Shown one piece after another: positions 44,504 through 53,307 of a DNA stretch of 64,000 nt; the first letter of the stretch is position 1, and each line of letters opens with the position of its first letter. The notes below the pieces were generated by a model, which saw only the letters and a list, made by a program, of their open reading frames with translations, did not search any database and was not told the origin of the DNA. The stretch spans positions 1 to 64,000 of the forward strand of contig DAOSWM010000007.1 of assembly GCA_035380045.1 (NCBI GenBank), read 5' to 3'. A program made the translations under genes and the position numbers. The stretch comes from DAOSWM01 sp035380045 (GTDB lineage: Bacteria > Bacteroidota > Bacteroidia > Bacteroidales > Tenuifilaceae).

Positions 44504-45086
44504 CTACCTGCTGAATTGGATTAATTAACTGAAGCATAATTTCATCTCCCCATCCATTTAAAGTTTTTTGCCACTCTTTTTTCACCCCAACAACATTGAA
44601 ACCATGGTTTTTAAACAGTTGTATGCTAATCTGGTTCTCGAATGAAATGTTACAGTAAAGCTGGTGTAGCTGTAACGTTTCGAAAGCATAACGAATGAGC
44701 AGTGAAAGAGCTTCAGTTGCATACCCCCTGTGCCGGAACTCCTTGTTTGCAATAAGGATTCCAATTCCTGCCCTTAGGTGAAAAGGATCAAAATCAAATA
44801 GATCAATAGTGCCAACCGACACTTGCATTAAGGAACTTTGGTTCTTTGCTTCAATAATTAGCCTTAACTGCTTTGTTTCCCATATATCCAGGTGTGATGT
44901 TTCTATGTACTTCTTTAAAATGTACTTTGAAAAAGGTGTAATGGTATTACTCACCTTCCATATCTCCATGTTGTTTTCCCATGAATACAGAAGATCTAGG
45001 TCGGTTGGTTCTAGAGCACGAAGTTTAACAGCTGAATTCTCGAGGTTACTCACGGTATATAAAAGATTACTCAGTGTATCGATCAA
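44493..45086 (-). CDS. GNAT family N-acetyltransferase
   Basis: 197 residues. VKLRALEPTDLDLLYSWE opens the fold (RimJ-type), the acetyl-CoA loop is FRHRGYATEALSLLIRYAF, and LFKNHGFNVVGV is motif B. It acetylates an unknown amine, possibly a protein N-terminus. The ATG at 45086 overlaps the upstream gene by 20 bases; a GTG at 45053 would avoid the overlap and fits the family start better. Confidence 0.85.
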   Translation of the reverse strand: MIDTLSNLLYTVSNLENSAVKLRALEPTDLDLLYSWENNMEIWKVSNTITPFSKYILKKYIETSHLDIWETKQLRLIIEAKNQSSLMQVSVGTIDLFDFDPFHLRAGIGILIANKEFRHRGYATEALSLLIRYAFETLQLHQLYCNISFENQISIQLFKNHGFNVVGVKKEWQKTLNGWGDEIMLQLINPIQQVARS

Positions 45087-46143
45087 TATTCACAATAAAT
45101 GCATCAGTAAATCCTAGCTCCTTTAACTTTTTGAGCTCATGGCTGGCCGATTCCTTGCTCATGAATTCCCCGTATATGTATTTATACAACGAATCTTTCC
45201 CTTTTACCTCTTTAACAGCAAAACCCTTGAAAAAGGAGTAATCTTCAATGGGCGTGGGTTGAGCAAAAACTTGTATTGTATATTTACTCTCTGAATTTTT
45301 TAATTTTTCCCCAGTTACCGGTACTAGAGCAAGAAGATTGGTAAGATCTTTTTCACCAATTATTGTGGCATTAGGGAAGCCATTATCAATGCAGTAATTG
45401 AGCAACTCAATGGCATTTGATTTATACGAAAAAGAGCCAATAACATGAACATACTGATTCGCAGCCCCCTCAATACGAACGGGGTCAATCTTGGCGTAAT
45501 CTTTCAAACTCATTAGATCCCTTTCATTTAAATCCTTACTAAATAGTTCAAGCTGAATGGTGTATGTTTGCTCTCTCGGTTTAAGATGTTCAGGCACTGT
45601 TAAATCCTCCTCAATTTTCACCCCTGACTCCTTGTTTAAAACGGTTATGCATACCCTCCTATTCAAACTTCTTCCTTCGGGATTGTCAGTACCATCGGGC
45701 TTATAGTTTGCAGCCACATTCTCAAAAACGCTTGCACCCCGAGGTACCAGCCTATTACTAGGAACACCTCTTTCTGTTAAATAATCGATAACCGATTGTG
45801 CACGCTCTAACGAAAGTTTTTGGTTATACGCCACGGAACCTTTGCTATCGGTATGTCCACTAACTTCTAAAGTTAAATCATTGTATTTCTGCAAAAGATT
45901 GAGAACTTTCTCAATCTCGAATTTTGCATCTCGATTTAACTCTGCCCTATCAAAATCGAAAAGAATACTTTTAATTGCTAGGTATTCTCCCTCTGCTACT
46001 TTTTTAGGTGTTAGGGTAATATTAACAGGGAAACTTGGCTGGGAATACTCTTTTGGGATAATGAATGAAAGAGTATCATTCGCATAATTATCAGCTTCGG
46101 CAACTATTTTATATGAGCCAGGTTTAACGTTGAAAAAAAAAAA
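45067..46143 (-). CDS. PorE-like protein, C-terminal part (OmpA and SPOR domains)
   Basis: The open frame after the T tract of the same gene. It reads FNVKPGSYKIVAEADNY (end of a carboxypeptidase-regulatory-like domain), then an OmpA-type peptidoglycan-binding domain (SILFDFDRAELNRDA, SGHTDSKGSV, NQKLSLERAQSVIDYL) and a C-terminal region with two SPOR-like stretches, the last being YTIQVFAQPTP to YIYGEFMSKESASHELKKLKELGF. The ATG at 45894 is inside the OmpA domain, so it is not the true start. It joins the 46124-47602 part if one T is removed from the tract. Confidence 0.8.
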   Translation of the reverse strand, partial: FFFFNVKPGSYKIVAEADNYANDTLSFIIPKEYSQPSFPVNITLTPKKVAEGEYLAIKSILFDFDRAELNRDAKFEIEKVLNLLQKYNDLTLEVSGHTDSKGSVAYNQKLSLERAQSVIDYLTERGVPSNRLVPRGASVFENVAANYKPDGTDNPEGRSLNRRVCITVLNKESGVKIEEDLTVPEHLKPREQTYTIQLELFSKDLNERDLMSLKDYAKIDPVRIEGAANQYVHVIGSFSYKSNAIELLNYCIDNGFPNATIIGEKDLTNLLALVPVTGEKLKNSESKYTIQVFAQPTPIEDYSFFKGFAVKEVKGKDSLYKYIYGEFMSKESASHELKKLKELGFTDAFIVNIDRYTE

Positions 46144-47602
46144 GTCCAGTAACGCTTTCTGGGTTGACCTCTCCTATTACAGAATCTGGTTCAATTCTAA
46201 CCAGCTTCAACCTAATTCCTTCCCCTTGTATTTCGTTGTTATCTGTTAACTTAACCTTCCCTTCAACAGGTATCTCGATATCGTTAAGCACTTTCCCAAT
46301 GCTTAGCATGTATATCTGACGTGAATCAGGATTTCCCTCCTCCACTTTTGCCATTATTCCTTTTTCTTTTCCCATAGGGAAATAGAAAAGTTCATCATCA
46401 GGAGTGTTTATTGGGTAACCCATATTAATTGGAGCAACCCAGTTCCCATTCGCATCCTTCTGAGAGTAGTATATGTCGTATCCTCCCATACTGTTATGCC
46501 CCTGTGATGAAAAATAGAGGTACTCGCCATCAGGCGACAGGAATGGGCTCTCCTCGTTATGTGCAGTGTTAATAGTTGGCCCTAGATTTAAAGCAGGCCC
46601 CCATTCCCCATCGGAGTTAAGCTTGCTAACATAAATATCTAAACCGCCATACCCTCCCTTCCGAGTTGAGGTAAAGAATAGCAACTGTCCATCGGGCGAT
46701 ATACTTGCATGGGTTTCCCAGTTGCGGGAACAAACGTTTTTCCCAAGTTTAGAAACGGGTTGCCACTTGCCGTTAACCAGGTTACTATAGTATAGGTTTC
46801 CGGTTCCTTTATCGTTCTTATAAAGGAATATTTTTGTTCCATCATCGTTTATTGAAGTTGTATATACCTCTCCTTCAACACCAATATCAAGAGTAATATT
46901 TACTGGAACACCCCATTTACTGTTTTCATCCTTCCGTACCCAAAAAACTCCATCGTAAAACTTCTCTTGCACGGTGAATACCATAGAATTACCATCAGCC
47001 GAAACCACGGGGTTAAACAAGTACTTAGTCTCACCAAATAACTCAAGTAACTCTGCTGAAAGCTGAATGGGCGTTGCTGCCATAACTGCTGCTAATTCAC
47101 AAGCACGAATTTGTTGATTTACATAATCGAGATTATAAACATCCCTAGTGTCAAGCGTGTTCTTAAAAGTATTGTATGCTTCTAAAGCATTTTCAAGTTT
47201 CCCAGTAACCCTATAGGCTTCACCTAAATAAAAGAATGCGTTTGCAGGAGCACCTGTTTCCTTATACGAACCTTCTTGATATGAAGGGTTTATGCTTTTT
47301 ACGGCTTCCTCAAGGTACGGTATCGCCTGATGCTTTAAACCAGGAATATTATAGTAACACAAACCTATCCGATATTGTAGATTAGCATTACTACTACCCT
47401 CGTCGTATATTGATAAGTACAAGGGTAAAGCCTCTCTGTAATCCTGAAACAGGAAGTAGTACTCAGCATCAGAAAAGGTGGTCTTATAATCTAGCTGCTG
47501 TGCGAAAAGCATATTGCTTACCATTAAAAGTATAGTAACAATTTTTGTACTCTTTGTAAAGTGTCCTTTAAAAAAGGTGCGAACAAAAGAATTAGTTTCC
47601 AT
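46124..47602 (-). CDS. PorE-like TPR-PD40 protein, N-terminal part (frameshifted)
   Basis: 492 residues as read: signal peptide, TPR region (residues 35-175), PD40 propeller (190-430, with HASISPDGQLLFFTSTRKG and GYDIYYSQKDANGNWVAP), and the start of a carboxypeptidase-regulatory-like domain (EGKVKLTDNNEIQGEGIRL). It ends early at VTGLFFFQR because a run of 11 T (plus-strand A, 46133-46143) is one base too long for the OmpA frame. With 10 T the gene reads 844 residues through to 45067. TPR-PD40-CRD-OmpA is the layout of PorE, which anchors type IX secretion to peptidoglycan. Confidence 0.82.
   Translation of the reverse strand: METNSFVRTFFKGHFTKSTKIVTILLMVSNMLFAQQLDYKTTFSDAEYYFLFQDYREALPLYLSIYDEGSSNANLQYRIGLCYYNIPGLKHQAIPYLEEAVKSINPSYQEGSYKETGAPANAFFYLGEAYRVTGKLENALEAYNTFKNTLDTRDVYNLDYVNQQIRACELAAVMAATPIQLSAELLELFGETKYLFNPVVSADGNSMVFTVQEKFYDGVFWVRKDENSKWGVPVNITLDIGVEGEVYTTSINDDGTKIFLYKNDKGTGNLYYSNLVNGKWQPVSKLGKNVCSRNWETHASISPDGQLLFFTSTRKGGYGGLDIYVSKLNSDGEWGPALNLGPTINTAHNEESPFLSPDGEYLYFSSQGHNSMGGYDIYYSQKDANGNWVAPINMGYPINTPDDELFYFPMGKEKGIMAKVEEGNPDSRQIYMLSIGKVLNDIEIPVEGKVKLTDNNEIQGEGIRLKLVRIEPDSVIGEVNPESVTGLFFFQR
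46133..46143. repeat. A11/T11 homopolymer causing a frameshift
   Basis: Eleven A on the plus strand (T on the coding strand) at the junction of the two parts of the PorE-like gene. Ten would give one continuous reading frame. Confidence 0.9.
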
Positions 47603-47697
47603 CTCTTATGGTTTTTCTTTTAGGGCTATAGGTTTTTTAAGGCTTTTTACAATTCTGATTCCATTTAAAAACAAAATCGAAAAAAAATTCACTTTAG

Positions 47698-47705
47698 CAA
47701 ATATA
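47698..47705 (-). promoter_or_regulatory. -7 box of the PorE-like gene
   Basis: Minus-strand TATATTTG, exact match, about 95 bases before the start at 47602. No clear -33 element. Confidence 0.4.
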
Positions 47706-47820
47706 TGATAAAAAAGGAATTAAACATTAAAAAGAGCACTAATAGTTACTAACACCAATAAAAATTATATGGCCAAATACCGAAAATCTTTTACTAGTAC
47801 GGACTTAACAGGTGTGTAGA

Positions 47821-48888
47821 TTAAAAGAAGTACTTTGCTGCAGGCTCTGCTGCTAAGTATGAGTCAATTAATGTTGGAATTGAGTAGGCGTCAAGTTCTG
47901 ACTTTGGAGTTTGAATAAAATTTTTTTTAACAAATCTAGGTACTTCATTAAGTTCAACAATAAAAAATCGGGCATAGATTGTTTGATGACTTAAAACATG
48001 TTTTACTGGGGGCGAAACATGTTTTACTTTTACATTTACACCTCTAAAAATTGTTCTCCACTCAGTTAACATCGCAACTTCTCCTTCATTAATCAGTGTA
48101 TTGGTTTCAATAAGTGGGAACTCGTATAATGAAACCCAAATATCATTCCCCTTCCTCTTTGAAATAAACGTGTCATAGCCATAAACCATCATTATATAGT
48201 TAAAGTACCTATCCCGGGGCACATTCCTTTTCGGCTTCAATGGCAAACTATCAATAACGTTATTTCTATATGCGTAACAGTACTCCCGAAACGGACAATC
48301 GTCACACTTTGGAGCCAATGGCGTACACTGTAACGCACCAAAATCGAGCAAAGCCTGATTAAACACATCGGGATGCCTCCTGTCCATTAGCTCCAATACC
48401 AGATTAAAAAACTCTTTCTTCCCTTTAGATGTATGGGGCGATGAAAAAACACCAAAGATTCGTGCCATCACTCTGTAAACATTCCCATCAATGGCGGGAA
48501 CAACCTGTTTAAATGCAAAGGAAGCTATGGCACCTGCGGAATATGGCCCAATCCCCTCAATTGTAATTAACTCATCATAGCTTCCGGGAAGTTTTCCTTT
48601 GTATTGTTTAACTATCCTTTTAGCAGCTTTCTGAAGATTTCGAGCTCGTGTGTAGTAACCCAATCCCTGCCATACCTTTAGCACTTTATCCTCATTAGCA
48701 TTGGCCAAATCGAAAACAGTAGGAAACTCACTTGTAAAGCGCAGATAGTACCCTAACCCTTGTGCTACACGGGTTTGCTGAAGAATTATCTCGGCAATCC
48801 AAATAAGGTAAGGATCTGTTGTGTTACGCCAGGGTAAATCTCGCTTGTTTTTATTATACCATGCAATCAAAAAACTTTTAAAATCCAT
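47821..48888 (-). CDS. mutY: A/G-specific adenine glycosylase
   Basis: 355 residues from the ATG at 48888; a longer reading from 48948 adds 20 residues outside the family. Features: DLPWRNTTDPYLIWIAEIILQQTRV with the catalytic Glu, the helix-hairpin-helix IEGIGPYSAGAIASFAF, PAIDGNVYRVMAR with the conserved Asp, and the iron-sulfur cluster cysteines in CTPLAPKCDDCPFREYC. The C-terminal NUDIX-like domain recognises 8-oxoguanine. It removes A paired with oxidised G. It is divergent from the HU gene. Confidence 0.95.
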   Translation of the reverse strand: MDFKSFLIAWYNKNKRDLPWRNTTDPYLIWIAEIILQQTRVAQGLGYYLRFTSEFPTVFDLANANEDKVLKVWQGLGYYTRARNLQKAAKRIVKQYKGKLPGSYDELITIEGIGPYSAGAIASFAFKQVVPAIDGNVYRVMARIFGVFSSPHTSKGKKEFFNLVLELMDRRHPDVFNQALLDFGALQCTPLAPKCDDCPFREYCYAYRNNVIDSLPLKPKRNVPRDRYFNYIMMVYGYDTFISKRKGNDIWVSLYEFPLIETNTLINEGEVAMLTEWRTIFRGVNVKVKHVSPPVKHVLSHQTIYARFFIVELNEVPRFVKKNFIQTPKSELDAYSIPTLIDSYLAAEPAAKYFF

Positions 48889-48949
48889 TAAATCAAACTT
48901 TAATAAAAAAAATAATAGGTTTCTATTTCTTTTGTAAATATAAAACACT

Positions 48950-48957
48950 TATATTTG
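48950..48957 (+). promoter_or_regulatory. -7 box of the HU gene
   Basis: TATATTTG, exact match to TAnnTTTG, 53 bases before the HU start. Confidence 0.5.
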
Positions 48958-49010
48958 CAATCCGAATTTAAAGTCACGCTTATAATTAACTGATAATTAA
49001 ATTTTTTAAA

Positions 49011-49295
49011 ATGACAAAAGCAGATATCGTAAACGAGATTTCCAAGAGCACTGGAATCGAAAAGGTAACCGTACAGAAAACTGTAGAAGCCTTTATGGAA
49101 AGCGTTAAAGATTCTCTTGTAAAGGAGAAGAATGTTTACCTCAGAGGATTTGGTAGTTTCATAGTAAAAAAACGTGCAAAGAAAACTGCTCGTAACATTT
49201 CTAAGAACACTACTATTATTATTCCTGAGCACTTCATTCCTGCTTTCAAACCTGCAAAATCTTTTGTAAACAAAGTAAAGAGTCACGTTAAGTAA
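49011..49295 (+). CDS. HU family DNA-binding protein
   Basis: 94 residues with the HU/IHF fold: N-terminal helices TKADIVNEISKSTGIEK, the glycine-turn FGSFIVKKR, and RNISKNTTIIIPEHFIPAFKP, the beta-ribbon arm and its end. It binds and bends DNA as a dimer. It is placed between mutY and the small basic protein, as in many Bacteroidota. Confidence 0.93.
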   Translation: MTKADIVNEISKSTGIEKVTVQKTVEAFMESVKDSLVKEKNVYLRGFGSFIVKKRAKKTARNISKNTTIIIPEHFIPAFKPAKSFVNKVKSHVK

Positions 49296-49327
49296 TTTAT
49301 TTTTAAACTTTTAGAAAACAATTAATC

Positions 49328-49420
49328 ATGCCAAGCGGAAAGAAGAGAAAGAGGCATAAGATGGCAACACACAAGCGGAAAAAACGCTTGCGCAAGAACC
49401 GTCATAAGAAGAAGAAATAA
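49328..49420 (+). CDS. Small basic protein, AURKAIP1/COX24-type
   Basis: A 30-residue protein, MPSGKKRKRHK at the N-terminus and KRLRKNRHKKKK at the end, almost all Lys, Arg and His. It matches the very short Bacteroidota proteins named for the AURKAIP1/COX24 domain, related to mitochondrial ribosomal protein mS38 and its bacterial counterpart in mycobacteria. It may be a ribosome component; that is inference. It lies 32 bases after HU and is followed by an imperfect hairpin at 49419-49441. Confidence 0.75.
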   Translation: MPSGKKRKRHKMATHKRKKRLRKNRHKKKK

Positions 49421-49456
49421 CACTTAACAAAATTAAGTGTTTACTAACCCCTACAG

Positions 49457-49491
49457 CCAACCTAAGGAGCCTATGCTGTTCTTTAGGTTGG
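49457..49491 (+). promoter_or_regulatory. Hairpin between the small basic protein and rng
   Basis: Perfect 9-bp stem CCAACCTAA / TTAGGTTGG with a 17-base loop, in the 114-base gap before rng. The following sequence is not a clean T-run, so it may be a weak terminator or an RNA structure in the rng leader. Confidence 0.4.
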
Positions 49492-49534
49492 TGTTGTTTG
49501 TAACTACCTTACTGTTAATTAATTAAACACATTT

Positions 49535-51088
49535 GTGGTGAATACCGAACTGGTAATCGATGTTCGAGCATCTGAAGTTGCCATTGCTCTACTTGAAAAC
49601 AAGCAACTTGTTGAAATCAACAAGGAAAGGAGCAATATTCAGTTCTCGGTTGGCGACATCTATCTCGGTAAGGTAAAGAAAATCATGCCAGGGCTCAACG
49701 CTGCATTCGTTGATGTTGGTTACGAGAAGGATGCTTTCCTTCATTACCTCGATCTGGGTCCCCAGTTCGAGTCGTTTAACAAGTATTTAAACAATTCCCT
49801 TTCAAAGAAAGGGAAGAGCATTCCCATTTCGAAGCTCAAACTAGAACCAGAAATAGATAAAACAGGGAAAATTTCATCCATTTTAAACTCTGGCCAATCG
49901 GTTCTGGTTCAAATTGCAAAGGAACCCATTTCAACCAAGGGTCCCCGTCTAAGCGCAGAAATTTCAATTGCAGGCAGAAATATTGTTCTGCTTCCTTTTT
50001 CTGATAAGGTTTCCATCTCGCAAAAGATTTCCTCCCAAGAGGAACGAAAAAGACTCAAGCGATTACTGGAAAGCATTTTACCAAAAAACTACGGAGTTAT
50101 TGTTCGTACTGCTGCCGAAGGCAAAAAGGTAGCCATTCTCGATGCTGAGCTCCGAAACCTCATTAAAAAATGGGAACTATCACTGGAAAGAATTAAAACC
50201 AGCCCTGTTCCCGGGCTAATTGCCAGTGAGTTGAAACGTACCTCAGCCTTTCTTCGCGACATGCTGAACGTATCGTTCAACAGCATTTACGTGAACGACG
50301 ATGGCATATTCAACGATGTGAAGGAGTACATCAGTACGATTGCACCCGAAAAGGAAAAGATTGTTAAGCTGTACGATGGCAACGTTCCCATTTTCGATAA
50401 CTTTGGGATTGAGAAGCAGATTAAATCCCTCTTTGGCAAAACCATTTCATTCAAAAGCGGGGCATACCTTATTGTTGAGCATACCGAGGCTCTTCACGTA
50501 ATCGACGTGAATAGCGGAAACCGCTCGAAAGCCTCAAACGACCAGGAAACTAACGCTCTTGAAGTGAACCTCGCCGCCTGCGAAGAGATTGCCCGGCAGC
50601 TTAGGCTGCGTGACATGGGAGGTATTATCGTTGTCGATTTCATCGACATGCATCTGAACGAAAACCGACAGCTGGTTTACGAAAAGATGAAGGAACTGAT
50701 GGGGCGCGACAGGACAAAACACAACATTCTGCCACTCAGTAAGTTTGGCTTAATGCAGATCACCCGACAGAGGGTTCGTCCGGAAATGCACATCGAAACT
50801 CTTGAAAAATGCCCAACTTGTAAGGGAACCGGAGAGATTACTCCAGCAATTATTCTCGACGAAGAGATTGAAAACAAACTTGCTTTTCTTGTAAACGAAA
50901 AGGGATTTAAAAAGCTTACTCTTAAAGCACATCCATACGTTTCGGCCTACTTAAACAAGGGGATACCTTGCAAACGAAGGAAATGGGCGTGGCGATACAA
51001 GTGCAGCTTGAAGCTAATCCCAATTTCATCATACTCATTCCTCGAGTACCACTTTTTTGACAATACCGATAACGAGATAGAATTTTAG
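49535..51088 (+). CDS. rng: Ribonuclease E/G family protein
   Basis: 517 residues with a GTG start (a second GTG at 49538 is also possible). The S1-like RNA-binding region (DIYLGKVKKIMPGLNAAFVDVGYEKDAFLHY) is split by the usual insert; the catalytic Asp pair lies in HVIDVNSGNRSKA and GIIVVDFIDM, and the zinc-link motif CPTCKGTG follows. It matches RNase G in length, lacking the long C-terminal scaffold of RNase E. It matures 16S rRNA and cuts mRNA 5' ends. It lies behind HU and the small basic protein. Confidence 0.93.
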   Translation: MVNTELVIDVRASEVAIALLENKQLVEINKERSNIQFSVGDIYLGKVKKIMPGLNAAFVDVGYEKDAFLHYLDLGPQFESFNKYLNNSLSKKGKSIPISKLKLEPEIDKTGKISSILNSGQSVLVQIAKEPISTKGPRLSAEISIAGRNIVLLPFSDKVSISQKISSQEERKRLKRLLESILPKNYGVIVRTAAEGKKVAILDAELRNLIKKWELSLERIKTSPVPGLIASELKRTSAFLRDMLNVSFNSIYVNDDGIFNDVKEYISTIAPEKEKIVKLYDGNVPIFDNFGIEKQIKSLFGKTISFKSGAYLIVEHTEALHVIDVNSGNRSKASNDQETNALEVNLAACEEIARQLRLRDMGGIIVVDFIDMHLNENRQLVYEKMKELMGRDRTKHNILPLSKFGLMQITRQRVRPEMHIETLEKCPTCKGTGEITPAIILDEEIENKLAFLVNEKGFKKLTLKAHPYVSAYLNKGIPCKRRKWAWRYKCSLKLIPISSYSFLEYHFFDNTDNEIEF

Positions 51089-51093
51089 CCAAC

Positions 51094-51121
51094 AAAACCG
51101 CTGCCAGGCAGCGGTTTTTTT
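51094..51121 (+). terminator. Intrinsic terminator after rng
   Basis: Stem AAAACCGCTGCC / GGCAGCGGTTTT (51094-51105, 51107-51118) and a T-run. Its CCGCTGCC/GGCAGCGG core matches the terminator at 15708-15739. Confidence 0.8.
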
Positions 51122-51235
51122 ATTTTCATACCTTCCAAAGCTACTAAATAGGAAAGGTTTTATATTTTTACCAAACTTTTATTGCAATAAATTGTTCTGT
51201 CAACAATCAAACAAATAATAAAACTACCTTACACG

Positions 51236-53251
51236 ATGAAAAAGAAACTCCTATTTTTCCTCTCTTTTGCAGCCTTCACTTTGGGAAGCGCCTACAGCCA
51301 GGTAATGGATCCGGTTAGCTGGAAAGTTACGTCCCGACAGGTTGATGAAGTTAAATACGAGATTATTTTCGATGCAACCATTGAGAAAGATTGGCACCTT
51401 TACTCTGCCGACATCCCTCCGGGAGGACCAATTCCAACAACTTTCATCTTCGATGAGTCAACACTTTTTAGCGTTAAGGAGGGTGTAAAACAAGAGGGTG
51501 AGTCGAAGAAAGAGCACGATGAAATTTTCGACATGGAGATTGAGTTCTTCTCTAACAATGCAAAGTTTACCAAAGAAATATCGCTTAACAATGCCAACCT
51601 AGGGGCAACCGTTTCGGGTGTTATCGAGTATCAAGTTTGCTTTGAGGACAAATGTATTTTTTTAGATAAAGAATTCTCCGTATCCATTGGTGAACCAAAA
51701 ACAGCAGAATCCGAACAAATTTCTGAACTAGCTACTTCAACTGAATCAAAGGAGACCTCAGAGAAAGACTCATCGCTACTGATATTTTTTATCATTTCAT
51801 TCGCAGCAGGTCTTGCCGGTTTGCTCACTCCCTGCGTATTTCCAATGATTCCCATGACCGTTTCTTTCTTCATGGGGAAACAGAAAAATAGATTTAATGC
51901 CATTGCGAACGCGCTGGTTTTTGGGATAAGTATAATCGTAATATACACGTCGTTAGGTCTTCTTGTTTCGCTAACAAACCTTGGCGCCAACTTTGCGAAT
52001 CAAATTGTTTCGCACTGGATAACCAATGTTATTTTCTTCGTTCTATTTATGGCTTTTGCCGCATCGTTCTTTGGGGTTTTCGAGATTATGCTACCAAGCA
52101 GCCTCTCTACAAAAACCGATGCGAAAGCCGAGAAGGGAGGTTTTGTGGGTTCGTTCTTCATGGCGCTTACCCTTGTTATTGTTAGCTTATCGTGTGTAGG
52201 CCCAATTGTTGGTGCCATACTGGTTGAAGCTGCTTCTGGCTTAGGGCCACGCCCTATAATTGGGATGTTTGGTTTCTCGTTGGCATTCGCCATACCGTTT
52301 ACCCTTTTCGCCATTTTCCCTTCCATTATGCAGAAGCTGCCAAAATCGGGCGGTTGGTTGAACTCAGTAAAAATCGTCCTTGGTTTTATTGTTCTTGCCT
52401 TCGGACTTAAGTTCCTTGCCACCGTTGACCAAGCGTACCACATTGGATTCCTTGGACGCGAAGTTTACCTTGCGCTCTGGATTGCAATTTTCATAATGCT
52501 AGGGCTTTACCTTCTGGGTAGAATTCGGTTCAAGTTCGACTCGCCAACGGAACACATCGGATTTTTCAGGTTACTACTGGCAATATTTACCTTTGCCTTC
52601 GTAATTTACCTAATCCCGGGAATGTTTGGCGCTCCCCTTTCAGGCCTTTCAGGCCTAATTCCTCCGAAAACAGGTCATAGCTTCGATTTACAGCAAATGA
52701 TTGGACAAAGCGCTGTCAGCACATCAAAACAGAATCCACAAACCCTCTGCGAGGAACCCAAGTATGCTGACATACTTCACCTACCCCATGGACTTGAAGG
52801 GTACTTCGACTATGAGCAAGCGCTCGCCTGCGCTCGCGAACAGCAAAAACCAGTTTTCATCGATTTTGTAGGCCACGCCTGCTCAAACTGTAAGGTAATG
52901 GAGCAGAAGGTATGGAGCGACCCAAGAGTGCTGGAAATCCTTAGAAATGAGTTTGTAATAGTGGCGCTGTACGTTGATGAGCGCACAAAACTTCCCGAGT
53001 CGGAGTGGGTTACCTCAACAGTTGACGGGAAAGTTAAGAATACCATTGGAAAAAGAAATGCCGATTTTCAAATATCCCGATTCAACGTTAACGGTCAGCC
53101 TTACTACGTTCTACTTGGTAACAACGAGGAACTACTGGCGGAACCATATGGGTACAACCTCGATGTTGAGCAGTTTATTGAATTCCTTAACAAAGGGGTT
53201 GACAAGTTTAAGCAGAATCCCTTCAAATCCAATCTTATTCAAATAAAGTAG
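51236..53251 (+). CDS. dsbD: DsbD-type thiol:disulfide interchange protein
   Basis: 671 residues: signal peptide, N-terminal domain with a conserved C-x4-C pair (VCFEDKCIF), eight membrane helices including LLTPCVFPMIPMTVSFF and LSCVGPIVGAIL (CcdA-type cysteines), and a C-terminal thioredoxin domain with Cys549 and Cys552 in HACSNCK. It carries reducing power from the cytoplasm to the periplasm to keep cytochrome c and other thiol proteins reduced. Transcribed alone with its own terminator. Confidence 0.93.
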   Translation: MKKKLLFFLSFAAFTLGSAYSQVMDPVSWKVTSRQVDEVKYEIIFDATIEKDWHLYSADIPPGGPIPTTFIFDESTLFSVKEGVKQEGESKKEHDEIFDMEIEFFSNNAKFTKEISLNNANLGATVSGVIEYQVCFEDKCIFLDKEFSVSIGEPKTAESEQISELATSTESKETSEKDSSLLIFFIISFAAGLAGLLTPCVFPMIPMTVSFFMGKQKNRFNAIANALVFGISIIVIYTSLGLLVSLTNLGANFANQIVSHWITNVIFFVLFMAFAASFFGVFEIMLPSSLSTKTDAKAEKGGFVGSFFMALTLVIVSLSCVGPIVGAILVEAASGLGPRPIIGMFGFSLAFAIPFTLFAIFPSIMQKLPKSGGWLNSVKIVLGFIVLAFGLKFLATVDQAYHIGFLGREVYLALWIAIFIMLGLYLLGRIRFKFDSPTEHIGFFRLLLAIFTFAFVIYLIPGMFGAPLSGLSGLIPPKTGHSFDLQQMIGQSAVSTSKQNPQTLCEEPKYADILHLPHGLEGYFDYEQALACAREQQKPVFIDFVGHACSNCKVMEQKVWSDPRVLEILRNEFVIVALYVDERTKLPESEWVTSTVDGKVKNTIGKRNADFQISRFNVNGQPYYVLLGNNEELLAEPYGYNLDVEQFIEFLNKGVDKFKQNPFKSNLIQIK

Positions 53252-53269
53252 GAATTAAATTATAAGTTG

Positions 53270-53305
53270 AAAGCAGGTTAACCAAAAAAGTTAACCTGCT
53301 TTTTA
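53270..53305. terminator. Bidirectional intrinsic terminator
   Basis: Stem AAAGCAGGTTAAC / GTTAACCTGCTTT (53270-53282, 53290-53302) with T-runs, between the convergent dsbD and DUF4105 genes. Confidence 0.8.
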
Positions 53306-53307
53306 TT

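Noticed and set aside
52000..52443. Long reading frames opposite dsbD, nhaC (38364-38885) and pgk (17478-17828)
   Set aside because: They lie opposite strongly supported genes and show no domain; the longest reflect codon bias on the other strand.
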